Assembly (NCBI RefSeq): GCF_002532535.1
Contig: NZ_NQWI01000011.1
Coordinates: forward strand, 1 to 64,000
Direction: 5' to 3'
Length of the DNA: 64,000 nucleotides
Origin: Candidatus Viridilinea mediisalina
GTDB lineage: Bacteria; Chloroflexota; Chloroflexia; Chloroflexales; Chloroflexaceae
This document shows, piece after piece, positions 7,474-15,512 of this stretch. The notes under the pieces are model-generated. The model saw only the letters and a list, made by a program, of their open reading frames with translations, did not search any database and was not told the origin of the DNA. Both the position numbers and the translations under genes were made by a program. Position 1 is the stretch's first letter; every line of letters begins with the position of its first letter.

Positions 7474-10101
7474 CTACAAGCGATACAGCGCATAGCGGCC
7501 ACTCGTAGCGACGCGGGCAGCCTCAGGATCGGGCAGGGGCGGCGTGCCCCGCGCCTCGTCCCAGAGCAGGTAGGTTGCGCCGTGTTGACGTACCGCCGCA
7601 AGGTCTGCGGGCGTCAACGTGTGCCCATCCATAACCCCTGCGGGCCAAGCAACCACTTGGTGGGCAATTGCCGAGAAGTTGGCCAAGGGCACCCGTGCTG
7701 GTAGATAGGCTGCCAACGTTGCGTGGGGCGCAACGGCGTGTACCATCGCTACCGCTGCAACCTCATCGGGCGGCTGGTTCTGGAGAACTACCGCTGCACC
7801 TGTATGAAAACCGTTCCATAGTACCACAAGCAGCGCCACGCCTATGCCTGTGAGCATGCGCTCGGCCCCGCTGGGCAGGATGCGCCAGATCAGCCAGGCA
7901 CCAGCGACAGCGTAGATGGCACTGAGCGGCAGAAAGAAGCGCGGCAGGATGAAACCGCTGCTCACCGCAGCTACATAGAGTGCTACCAGGCTTACGAGCG
8001 CCACAAGGCTCGTTGTGGGTGGCCCAGTGAGCCCCTTTTCTGTTGTATCGTCAGGAGCACCAGAATCCATTGGGACGCCATGTGTTCCAATCTGCAATCT
8101 GCAATCTGCAATCTGCAATCTGCAATCTGCAATCTGCAATGGTATCAGCCCCAGCCAAGCCAACATGCCTGCGAGAGCCAGCCAGTTGGCCGGAAAGCCG
8201 AGCATGCGCAACTGGATTGCGCGTCCAAATTCACTCGTATCTTCAGCCCCACTGCCCACAAAGGCCACGAGGTTGCGGCCCCAATTCTGGATAAAGCGGG
8301 CCGGATCGCGCAGCACCACCTCACCCAAGCCAATGGTGTCGGGCACTTCATCCCAACGACTCCAGTCGGTATTGCCATAGACTGCCAGCCAGATGTTTTT
8401 GGCCTGTTGGCTATAGAGCGGCTGCCCGGTCTGTATGAGATTGACGCTGAGTTGGGGCATTATGGCGAGTACGAAGGCAAGCGTGTAGGCTGCTAGGCTC
8501 TTGCGCCCCCGTTGCGTCCCCCAGAGCAGCAGTAAGCCCCAGGGCAGCAGCAGCAACCCAGGGTGGCGCATGAGGAATGCGAGGCCGCCGCACAACCCGG
8601 CGCCGCCGGCCAGCAACCAAGCGCGGCGGCTGCCCAGTGGCGCGTGCAGTGCCGCCACGAGCGCAGCTACACACCAGATCATAGCGGCGGCAAAAGGCAT
8701 ATCGCTACCCACATAGAGCCCATATTGGGCCACAAAGCCACTGAGCGCCAACATGAGTAGCGCCAACAACGCAGGACCACGCGGCAAAAGGCTCCGCGCC
8801 AACCAGTAGCTCCCCGCCAGAAAGAGAGCCCCGCTCAAGGCCGCCAGCAGCCGCCCAGCCAAAAAGGGATTATCGGCCAGCCAAGGGCGCACCAGCCAGA
8901 GCAGCAGCGGGTAGCCCAGATTGTAGAAGCCGTCGGCACTGAAGATCAGCGGCAACGTGTCGCGCGCCGCAAAGGCCCGAAAATCATTCTCCACCCCAGG
9001 GCGCGAAAGCGTCACATGGGCCTGCGCCTTCACCATGATCAGCAGGCTCCAGAGCCCAATCAGCAACCCGGCGGCTGGCGCTCCCACCAGCCAGCGCTGG
9101 TGCGCCACAAGCGGCGGCCCACTCCGCACCAGCAGCCATGCCCCCAAGCCCCCCACCACCCAGAGCGGCAGGCTGCGCAATGGGTAGGGGTAGAAGGGCC
9201 ATGCCATGCGGTAACCGATGAACCAGACGAGGCCGTAGAGTAGGAGCAGGGCGAGCGGGGATAGCTGATAGCTGATAGCCGATAGCCGATAGCCGATAGC
9301 TGATAGCCGATAGCCGCCCTCTGCATGGGCGGACAGAGTATTTGCGCTTGAAGCCACGGATGAGTCTTTGGGATGCCTTTGATGGCCCTCACCCCCTACC
9401 CCCTTCGACAGGCTCTGGTTCGACAGGCTCACCAACCGGGCATCGCCTCTCCCACGTTGTGGGAGAGGGGCGAAGGCACCACTGTTTTGTTGCGTTGCGT
9501 TGCGTTCTCTTGCGGCAATAGATGTATTTTCTGTCCGCCCATGAGCCCCGCTTCTCGCTACCCCAAGCATAAACCCCACCAGCGCCCCAAGCAGCAATTG
9601 GGACGGGTAGGGCCAGAGTGGGCCAGGGCCAACGCTGTAGGTTACATGATCGAGCAGAATCCCCACCTCGCGCCCGTCGGGTAGCGTGCTGGTGGTGCTA
9701 CGCACCTCAATGAAGAAGTCGCTCGCCTTGAGCCATCCGCCTGCAACGGTGAGCCGTATGGTTGTCCATTGGTCGTCGAGTTGCTGGCGGGCCAACTCCT
9801 GCTGGCCATTGAGCAGCAGAGTCACTTCGGTAGGGATTGTCGCACTGGGGCCACGCATGCGTAGCTCCACTGTGCCGGGCAGCCCGGCCTGAGGGAAGAG
9901 CAACGCTGAAGAGGTGCGGCTCCAGCGGGCCACGCCGTAGGGGCTCGCTGGCAATTCGGCCTCGTGGAAACCTTGAACATAGGCAGCATCCCAGTGGCCC
10001 ACATTGACACGATGGCGCACGGGAACCTGGCTGAGCAGCGCGATCAGCAGGGCAGCGCAAACAGCCCAGAAGAGCGGCACAAGGTACTGGTTGAGATTCA
10101 T
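7474..10101 (-). CDS. Large GT39-like membrane protein carrying three in-frame repeat insertions
   Basis: An 875-residue polytopic protein starting MNLNQYLVPLFW; the ATG at 10101 is 7 bp after the stop of the HEAT-repeat gene, so they form one unit. The first part (about 20-190) is a lumenal-type beta region; the rest has many helices and a DFRAFAARDTLP..DGFYNLGYP loop like undecaprenyl-phosphate-dependent transferases. Three pieces of the coding region are repeat DNA that keeps the frame: a CAATCTG heptamer array (8090-8141), a GATAGCC heptamer array (9257-9317) and a 220-bp element with terminal inverted repeats (9324-9543). The repeats fall between predicted helices, so the protein may tolerate them, or the gene may be decaying. 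Substrate unknown. Confidence 0.8.
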   Translation of the reverse strand: MNLNQYLVPLFWAVCAALLIALLSQVPVRHRVNVGHWDAAYVQGFHEAELPASPYGVARWSRTSSALLFPQAGLPGTVELRMRGPSATIPTEVTLLLNGQQELARQQLDDQWTTIRLTVAGGWLKASDFFIEVRSTTSTLPDGREVGILLDHVTYSVGPGPLWPYPSQLLLGALVGFMLGVARSGAHGRTENTSIAARERNATQQNSGAFAPLPQRGRGDARLVSLSNQSLSKGVGGEGHQRHPKDSSVASSANTLSAHAEGGYRLSAIGYRLSAISYQLSPLALLLLYGLVWFIGYRMAWPFYPYPLRSLPLWVVGGLGAWLLVRSGPPLVAHQRWLVGAPAAGLLIGLWSLLIMVKAQAHVTLSRPGVENDFRAFAARDTLPLIFSADGFYNLGYPLLLWLVRPWLADNPFLAGRLLAALSGALFLAGSYWLARSLLPRGPALLALLMLALSGFVAQYGLYVGSDMPFAAAMIWCVAALVAALHAPLGSRRAWLLAGGAGLCGGLAFLMRHPGLLLLPWGLLLLWGTQRGRKSLAAYTLAFVLAIMPQLSVNLIQTGQPLYSQQAKNIWLAVYGNTDWSRWDEVPDTIGLGEVVLRDPARFIQNWGRNLVAFVGSGAEDTSEFGRAIQLRMLGFPANWLALAGMLAWLGLIPLQIADCRLQIADCRLQIGTHGVPMDSGAPDDTTEKGLTGPPTTSLVALVSLVALYVAAVSSGFILPRFFLPLSAIYAVAGAWLIWRILPSGAERMLTGIGVALLVVLWNGFHTGAAVVLQNQPPDEVAAVAMVHAVAPHATLAAYLPARVPLANFSAIAHQVVAWPAGVMDGHTLTPADLAAVRQHGATYLLWDEARGTPPLPDPEAARVATSGRYALYRL
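8020..8145. repeat. Heptamer-containing repeat (family D) inside a coding region
   Basis: Six to seven copies of CAATCTG (8090-8141) are preceded by CCATTGGGACGCCATG and followed by a GGTAT end. The same arrangement (conserved leader, variable number of CAATCTR units, ATGGTAT end) occurs at 53440-53535 and, inverted, at 54370-54475. Here it lies in frame inside the membrane-protein gene and codes for a repeated ADCRLQI peptide. Confidence 0.85.
9257..9317. repeat. GATAGCC/GATAGCT heptamer array inside a coding region
   Basis: About eight tandem 7-mers (GATAGCT or GATAGCC). They are in frame with the membrane-protein gene, coding for GYRLSAI-type peptide repeats. The same heptamer occurs at 17455-17475, 20248-20264 and 44967-44982. 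Confidence 0.9.
9324..9543. mobile_element. Family-B MITE-like element inside a coding region
   Basis: A 220-bp element with 14-bp terminal inverted repeats, CATGGGCGGACAGA and TCTGTCCGCCCATG. The interior carries the inverted repeat around CTCCCAC/GTGGGAG and the phrase GGCCCTCACCCCCT. A second copy is intergenic at 14814-15023. No target duplication is obvious. The insertion leaves the host reading frame open. Confidence 0.82.
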
Positions 10102-10108
10102 CCCGCCA

Positions 10109-11173
10109 CTACTCGCGGATGGGCAGTTCACCAGCGGGCACGGTGACGAGTGCTTCGCTGATCCAGCCGGTACCATCGGCGCTCTCGATACGCGATTGAT
10201 CACTATGCTGCGCACCGAGGCGGATCAGGTACCAATCGTTGCCGGGGGTGCGGGCCAAAAAGACAATTTCGTCGCCAGTAGCCACGAGGCCAACAGGTTG
10301 ATTATCGGTGCTAGGGAAGGGGCGAATGTTGGCCCCTTGCAGCACCGTGCCGGTAAAGGTGGCCAGTTCGGCAGCTTCACCAGCAGGTTGTGGTTCAGGT
10401 TCTGCTGCTGGCTCAGATGCTGTGGTGGGATCAACCACAACTGCTGGGGCCATCGTGGGCACAGGCGCAACCGTTGGTTCAGGCGCAACCGTAGGGAGAG
10501 TCAAGGCTGGCAGTTGGGTCTGGCCGGGAATAACGCGCCCAAAGCGATCCAACTCATCACGCAGGGTACTCACCACACTAAAGGCCAACGCAAGCGAAAG
10601 GATCATCATCACCGCAACCACGGCGGTCTTGATCAACTCAATGCTCTGGCCCCAGACACTACGCTGCCCCAATTGACTGAGGGCACTCTGGGCGGCATCG
10701 GCGACCGACTCGCCCCAACTGGTACGGCCTTGGTCATTTTGAGCCACGCGGCGCAACTCCAGGAGGGCACGCACATCGCCAATCTGGGCGAGGGCCCGGA
10801 CGGCACTCCAGCGCACATTGCTATTGGGATGCTTCAGCGTCTGAATGAGAGCGCCAGTTGCGCCACCATCACCAATGCGCCCAGCGGCTTCAGCGGCGCG
10901 GTAGCTACTGAGCCAAGCCTGCTTGGCATTGAGGACGTTACAAAGGGCAGGAACAGCGGCTGGCCCAATCGCAACCAATTCATCAACCGCATTGGCGTGC
11001 AAAGGATGTTCACTATTGCCCAACGCCTCAACGAGGGCTGCAAGCTGCTCACGCGGCACTCGTGGATCGTGGCTTGGCGTCTGCCTGGTCACATCCATAC
11101 GTCGCGTAAAACGTTGCAGCGCAGCGGTAGGCTTCGATTCGGACTCGGAGGGATTCTGTCGTTCTGTGGTCAT
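10109..11173 (-). CDS. HEAT-repeat membrane protein with C-terminal SH3-like domain
   Basis: A 354-residue protein. HEAT-like helical repeats occupy about 40-165 (AVDELVAIGPAAVPAL, SNVRWSAVRALAQIGD). One membrane helix follows (about 183-205), then a Pro/Ala/Thr-rich linker (about 222-265), then a bacterial SH3-like domain (about 268-340, TGTVLQGANIRPFPS..GDEIVFLARTPGNDWYLIRL). The HEAT part is predicted inside and the SH3 part outside. It may be a scaffold or a cell-wall-binding adaptor for the glycosyltransferase genes that follow immediately on the same strand. No enzyme motif is visible. Confidence 0.85.
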   Translation of the reverse strand: MTTERQNPSESESKPTAALQRFTRRMDVTRQTPSHDPRVPREQLAALVEALGNSEHPLHANAVDELVAIGPAAVPALCNVLNAKQAWLSSYRAAEAAGRIGDGGATGALIQTLKHPNSNVRWSAVRALAQIGDVRALLELRRVAQNDQGRTSWGESVADAAQSALSQLGQRSVWGQSIELIKTAVVAVMMILSLALAFSVVSTLRDELDRFGRVIPGQTQLPALTLPTVAPEPTVAPVPTMAPAVVVDPTTASEPAAEPEPQPAGEAAELATFTGTVLQGANIRPFPSTDNQPVGLVATGDEIVFLARTPGNDWYLIRLGAQHSDQSRIESADGTGWISEALVTVPAGELPIRE

Positions 11174-11217
11174 GGATTATTAGGGAAGGTTTAAGAAATG
11201 CGCTTGTAGCTTTACAA

Positions 11218-11292
11218 TTTTGCGAGGATGCGTGAGGCGAAGAGGCGAGGATTTCGCGTCCTCGCGTTCTCGCGTCCTCGCGTCCTCGCAAA
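11218..11292. repeat. GCGAGGA/TCCTCGCG mirrored octamer array
   Basis: A first half with GCGAGGAT..GGCGAAGAGGCGAGGA is followed by four TCCTCGCG-type octamers. The halves are complementary and can form a hairpin between the HEAT-protein gene and coaBC. Confidence 0.8.
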
Positions 11293-11317
11293 CTGTAACG
11301 TAGCTACGAATCATGTC

Positions 11318-12526
11318 TTATGGTAATACACGGCGCTGAAAGCGCTCAATGAGGGCCGCCATAAGCATGGCAGCAGCCTCAGCTTTAGGACGACGCTCCA
11401 AGGGCTGCGTCCCAGTATGATCAATCAGGGTCAGCGCAATCTCAGGCTGGCCAATACTGGCCACCGCATCATTGGCTACAATGAGATCGAGCCCCTTGCG
11501 TTCCAGTTTACATTGAGCATGCGCGATGAGATCGTTGGTTTCGGCGGCAAACCCAACCTTAAAGAGATCACGGCGGGTTGCCAACCCTGCAATAATATCA
11601 GGATTAGTTACCAACTCGAGGGTCATGCCCTGGGTGTCGGGCTGCTTTTTAATCTTTGTTTCCGTTGCTGTCGCAGGGCGAAAATCGGCCACGGCGGCAT
11701 TCATAATCAGGATGTCGGCTTGCCTACAGGCTTGGGTAACCGCAGCCTGCATCTGGAGGGTTGTTTCAACCGGCACAAAGGCAACGGCAGCGGGCGGAGT
11801 AAGGGCGGTGGGGCCACTGATCAAGGTAACCTGAGCGCCACAGTCGCGTGCTTGGGCGGCCAGGGCATAGCCCATCTGGCCCGAAGAGCGATTGCCGAGG
11901 TAGCGCACGGGATCAATCGGCTCACGGGTACCACCAGCACTGACCACCACATGGCGGCCACGCAGCGGGCCACTGGTACGACCGAGCAGAGCGCGGAGTT
12001 CGCCTTCTAGCGTAAAGGGTTCAGGCAGCCGCCCTTTGCCCGCCACATGTTCGGCCATGCGCCCCTCACCCGGTTCAAGGATGGTATAGCCCCGCTCACG
12101 CAGGGTGGCAAGGTTGGACTGGGTGGCGGGATGGGCATACATGAGCGGATTCATTGCGGGCGCAAGCAGCACCGGAGCGCGGGTTGCGAGCAGCGTTGTC
12201 GTCAAAAGATCATCACTCATGCCAGCGGCAATGCGGGCAATCGTATTGGCCGTTGCAGGTGCAACAATCAAGGCATCGGCTTGGTCACCGAGGCTAATGT
12301 GGCCCACCACACCATCCTCAGGCAACGCCCAGAGGTTGGTCAACACCGGACGCCCAGTGAGCGCCTGAAACGTTGCTGGCCCCACAAAGCGGGCCCCTGC
12401 CTCAGTGAGAACAACATCAACCAACGCTCCAGCCAGCGTCAGATCGCGGGCGAGTTGGGCTACCTTATATGCGGCAATACTCCCACACACACCCAGCACC
12501 AGCCGCTTGCCGCTCAGAAGATCCAT
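11318..12526 (-). CDS. coaBC: Bifunctional phosphopantothenoylcysteine decarboxylase / phosphopantothenate-cysteine ligase
   Basis: 402 residues, the usual CoaBC length. It makes 4'-phosphopantetheine for coenzyme A in two steps. The N-terminal flavin-dependent decarboxylase half (about 1-185) has GSIAAYK, APATANTIARIA and the APAMNPLMY motif. The C-terminal ligase half (about 190-400) has SAGGTREPIDPVRYLGNRSSGQMG, NAAVADFRP and KIKK. In the substrate-recognition flap, the usual cysteine of the E. coli type (ACGD..GPGR) is not seen; the segment reads MAEHVAGKGRLPEP, closer to actinobacterial variants. The gene is alone on the minus strand, with a palindrome upstream. Confidence 0.96.
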   Translation of the reverse strand: MDLLSGKRLVLGVCGSIAAYKVAQLARDLTLAGALVDVVLTEAGARFVGPATFQALTGRPVLTNLWALPEDGVVGHISLGDQADALIVAPATANTIARIAAGMSDDLLTTTLLATRAPVLLAPAMNPLMYAHPATQSNLATLRERGYTILEPGEGRMAEHVAGKGRLPEPFTLEGELRALLGRTSGPLRGRHVVVSAGGTREPIDPVRYLGNRSSGQMGYALAAQARDCGAQVTLISGPTALTPPAAVAFVPVETTLQMQAAVTQACRQADILIMNAAVADFRPATATETKIKKQPDTQGMTLELVTNPDIIAGLATRRDLFKVGFAAETNDLIAHAQCKLERKGLDLIVANDAVASIGQPEIALTLIDHTGTQPLERRPKAEAAAMLMAALIERFQRRVLP

Positions 12527-12622
12527 TGGTTACCCTTGCATTGCATAACTCGGCTATTGTAGCATCAGGGCATAGCGTGCGTCAAAACCGCAAGGTGTAA
12601 CTTTGCGGTTACAATGGATGAG

Positions 12623-12700
12623 GTTGGGGCCAAGCCCCAACAACACCTTCTTTTTTTTCTTGGGTTGTGGCAGCGAAGCTGCCACAACCCAAGAAAAAAA
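12623..12700. repeat. Double-hairpin palindrome, copy 2
   Basis: Hairpin 1 at 12623-12641 (GTTGGGGC/GCCCCAAC). Hairpin 2 at 12652-12700 has perfect 23-bp arms, core GGCAGC/GCTGCC around a GAA loop, and outer T-run/A-run ends. It lies between divergent coaBC and the AIM24 gene. A short stretch of TTTCCTA heptamers (about 12727-12762) follows. Confidence 0.9.
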
Positions 12701-12775
12701 GGATTAGCACGAATTTACGCTAACACTCTATTTCCTAGTTTTCTACTTCCTATTTCCTAGTCAAGGAGTACATCC

Positions 12776-13441
12776 ATGGAGTTCACCATCTTGGGCCAAA
12801 TTGCCCAACGCGCCCGCCTCGAATTCGCGCCCGGTGAGGGCGTCTGGCTCAGTAAGGGTTCATTGATGGCCTATTCCTCGGCGGTGCAGTGGCGTCCCCG
12901 CGTGCCGGGCGGGTTTGGTGGTGCGGTGCGGCGCTCGTTTGCCGGTGAGGGCGTGACGCTTACCTATGCCGAGACGGATGCCGCAGGCCAGTTTGCGCTG
13001 ATCGCCTCCAATGCGCCAGGCCATATCATTGAGTGGGATCTCGCCCAAGGGCCGGTAGTGGCAACTCGTGGTTCCTTTCTTGCAGCATGGGGCGAAGATG
13101 TAGACATTACGGTCATTGTAGCCCGCCGTGCCGGTGCGGCCTTCTTTGGTGGTGCGGGGCTTTTCCTGCAGCGTGTCTCCGGCAAGGGTACCGTGCTACT
13201 GCACGGCAGTGGCGATTTTGATCGCCGCGTCTTGACCCAAGATGAATCGATCCTGGTGAGTACCGGCAATCTCGCCGCCTTTGGTGATAGTGTGGATTAC
13301 GATATTCAGACAGTGGGCAGCCTTGGGCGCGCCTTCTTTGGCGGCGAAGGCGTCTTTATGACCCGGCTCAGCGGCCCTGGAACAGTCTTGCTGCAAAGCC
13401 TCAAGCGCGGCGTGGCCAATGCGGCGGCAAATGCGATGTAA
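12776..13441 (+). CDS. AIM24 family protein (TIGR00266 type)
   Basis: 221 residues, Gly/Ala-rich and beta-rich with internal repetition (GAAFFGGAGLFLQRVSGKGTVLLHGSGDF and later GRAFFGGEGVFMTRLSGPGTVLLQ), the signature of the AIM24/TIGR00266 family. In bacteria the family has no settled biochemical function; the yeast namesake is mitochondrial. The start is well supported by CAAGGAG eight bases upstream of ATG. No signal peptide or membrane segment is visible. The MFS gene starts 24 bp after its stop, so co-transcription is likely. Confidence 0.88.
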   Translation: MEFTILGQIAQRARLEFAPGEGVWLSKGSLMAYSSAVQWRPRVPGGFGGAVRRSFAGEGVTLTYAETDAAGQFALIASNAPGHIIEWDLAQGPVVATRGSFLAAWGEDVDITVIVARRAGAAFFGGAGLFLQRVSGKGTVLLHGSGDFDRRVLTQDESILVSTGNLAAFGDSVDYDIQTVGSLGRAFFGGEGVFMTRLSGPGTVLLQSLKRGVANAAANAM

Positions 13442-13465
13442 TGCCATAGCTCTCGTTGATTCCGT

Positions 13466-14677
13466 ATGACAACCCCAACTCACATCCAAGCCCAAACCCA
13501 AAACCAAACTACAGGCGTCTCACTTTTAGCGATCATTGCGCTCTATACTGCAACCATGGCGGTGTACGCCGACATGTACATCACCCAACCGATTCTGCCG
13601 GTACTCTCAGCCGAGTTTGGCGTCGCCCCGGCCACCGCTGGGCTCAGTGTCTCGGCGGTCGTCTTGATGATTGCGCTCGCTTCACTAGCAAGTGGGCCGC
13701 TCAGTGATATGCTTGGCCGTAAGCCGGTGATGGTCTGGAGTTGTGGCCTCTTGGCGCTCCCCACGCTGCTCTGCGCCCTTGCGCCCAACTTTACCCTGCT
13801 GCTCTTCTTTCGGGCCCTGCAGGGCATCTGCATCCCCGGCCTCACGGCGGTCGCAGTGGCCTATATGGGCGACTACTTCCCTTCAGCCAGGCTGGGGGCG
13901 TTGGTGGGCGGCTGGATCGGGGCTACTGTTGCGGGCGGCCTGACCGGACGGGTACTCAGTGGTTTGCTGACCGATCACTTTGGTTGGCGGATCGCCTTCG
14001 TCTGCTTCGCCAGCATCACGCTGGCATGTGCGCTCTTGATGGCCGTCACCCTGCCCCGTGACCACTCGCGTGCGACAACGGGCTGGCGCGTCGCCTACCG
14101 GGGCATGTTCGCCCACCTGCGCGACCGGCGGCTGGTGGGGGTCTTCCTGATTGGCGGAACGCTCTTCTTTGGCTTTCTCGGCACCTTTACCTACCTGCCC
14201 TACTACCTCTCGCAGGCTCCCTTCGCACTCAACCCATCAGCCATCGCGCTCGTCTACCTTGTCTACCTCGCAGGCGTGATCGTCTCACCAATTGTAGGTC
14301 GGCTCTCGACCCGCATCTCGCGGCGCAAACTGATGATCATTGGCCCGCTGGTGGGCATGGTAGGCATGCTCGGCACCCTAGTTCCCAACTTGAGCATCAT
14401 CATCATCAGCCTACTCATCCTGTGTACCGGCATGTTCATTGCCCAAGGCGTCGCTCCGGCCTACGCCAACGCCACTGCCAGCAACGCCAAAGGGGGCGCG
14501 GGGGCACTCTACCTGATGAGCTACTACGTCGGAGGCTCCTTAGGCGCCGTACTCCCCGGCGTCGCATGGCAAGCCTTCGGCTGGCTGGGGGTCACCGCAA
14601 CCGCCCTGGTGGCGCTGGTCGCCGCCTGGCTGGCGGCATGGCTCTTGTGTGCTGAAGAGGAGCAGGCGGTAGGTTGA
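13466..14677 (+). CDS. MFS transporter, YnfM/arabinose-efflux-like
   Basis: 403 residues with 12 predicted membrane helices. The loop between helices 2 and 3 has SGPLSDMLGRKPVM, the major facilitator motif A. The N-terminal half contains YITQPILPVLSAEFGV, typical of the YnfM-like proton-antiporter group. It should export a small molecule; the sequence does not reveal which. It follows the AIM24 gene closely. Confidence 0.9.
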   Translation: MTTPTHIQAQTQNQTTGVSLLAIIALYTATMAVYADMYITQPILPVLSAEFGVAPATAGLSVSAVVLMIALASLASGPLSDMLGRKPVMVWSCGLLALPTLLCALAPNFTLLLFFRALQGICIPGLTAVAVAYMGDYFPSARLGALVGGWIGATVAGGLTGRVLSGLLTDHFGWRIAFVCFASITLACALLMAVTLPRDHSRATTGWRVAYRGMFAHLRDRRLVGVFLIGGTLFFGFLGTFTYLPYYLSQAPFALNPSAIALVYLVYLAGVIVSPIVGRLSTRISRRKLMIIGPLVGMVGMLGTLVPNLSIIIISLLILCTGMFIAQGVAPAYANATASNAKGGAGALYLMSYYVGGSLGAVLPGVAWQAFGWLGVTATALVALVAAWLAAWLLCAEEEQAVG

Positions 14678-14813
14678 AGGCATTGTTAGGGCTGGTTCAT
14701 GGCGGCTTTACCGTTGAGGCTGCTCCTACGCCCTCAGGGTTTAAGGGCAATACCTTTCAAATAAGCCCTTTGCCCCCCTCCCCAACCCTCCCCCCTGCGG
14801 GTTCATGGGCGGA

Positions 14814-15023
14814 CAGAACATTTGCTTTGGTAGCGACCGATATGGCTTTGGGATGCCCAGGATGGCCCTCACCCCCTACCCCCTTCGACAAGCTCTGGTT
14901 CGACAGGCTCACCAACCGGGCATCGCCTCTCCCACGTTGTGGGAGAGGGGCGCAGGCAACGCAGTTTTGTTGCATTCCTTTGCGTTCTTTTGCGGCAAGG
15001 AACATGTCTTCTGGCCGCCCATG
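14814..15023. mobile_element. Family-B MITE-like element, intergenic copy
   Basis: 210 bp with ends CATGGGCGGACAGAA and TTCTGGCCGCCCATG (one mismatch). The interior closely matches 9324-9543, including ACCCCCTACCCCCTTCGACA and the TCCCACGTTGTGGGAGA hairpin. It abuts the target duplication of the next element. Confidence 0.85.
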
Positions 15024-15027
15024 CTAG

Positions 15028-15213
15028 GGGAAGCAGATGTTGTTCATTCCCCCTTGTTTGGTCATCCTGAGAGGTCGTAGGTAGTGCCGACTTTAGTCGG
15101 CTGAGGTCTTTGGCAGCGATGGGAAGCCGACTAAAGTCGGCACTACGATGCATGTGAACCATGTACTACTCAGCATGAAAGGCTGCTGGGACACTTGAAG
15201 ATTTCTGCTTCCC
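15028..15213. mobile_element. Family-A MITE-like element, copy A1
   Basis: 186 bp between GGGAAGCAGA and TCTGCTTCCC, flanked by the direct repeat CTAG (15024-15027 and 15214-15217). The interior holds the hairpin GTAGTGCCGACTTTAGTCGGC..GCCGACTAAAGTCGGCACTAC (about 15084-15146). It has no coding capacity. Confidence 0.88.
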
Positions 15214-15512
15214 CTAGGTCTCATAGGCCGTTGGTGCCTCAGACCTGCCAGGTGTGCGCCGTTGGGTCTGTGGGGCTACGCATGGTGGCTGCACGGCGCA
15301 CACCTAGCAGGTCGTTTGTTCGCTTTCCATCCCAGGGCGCAGCAGTGGCCTCTGGCTCGTGAATCTCTGGAGCATCATTGCGTGGCCGCTGCTGCGCCCC
15401 TACCGTACCACGTCCTAACGCACGGCCCATAGGCACACGGTGCCATTCTTCTGATGCGGAGGTTCATGGTACGAAGGCTACACTGATTACCATATTTGTG
15501 CAGTTCTTTAAG

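Larger units (their letters stand above)
14678..15512. other. Repeat-filled intergenic region without a gene
   Basis: No credible gene is seen over about 835 bp. From left to right it holds about 135 bp of unassigned sequence, a family-B element (14814-15023), a family-A element (15028-15213) and an ACCTGCC/AGGTGTGCGCC inverted repeat (about 15240-15314). It ends with a looser palindrome (about 15331-15402, CAGGGCGCAGCAGTGGCC against GGCCGCTGCTGCGCCC). Confidence 0.85.

Noticed and set aside
7416-7601. 62-residue extension of the GT39-like protein
   Set aside because: It overlaps the neighbouring gene and reads a CACAGAGG repeat; start at 7415 precedes the first helix.
10004-11194. 396-codon plus-strand frame
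   Set aside because: It runs opposite the HEAT/SH3 gene and the start of the next gene, with no recognisable motif.
14678-15512. Transposase or IS gene among the repeats
   Set aside because: No frame of useful length or DDE/HUH-type motif is seen; the elements are too short to code for one.
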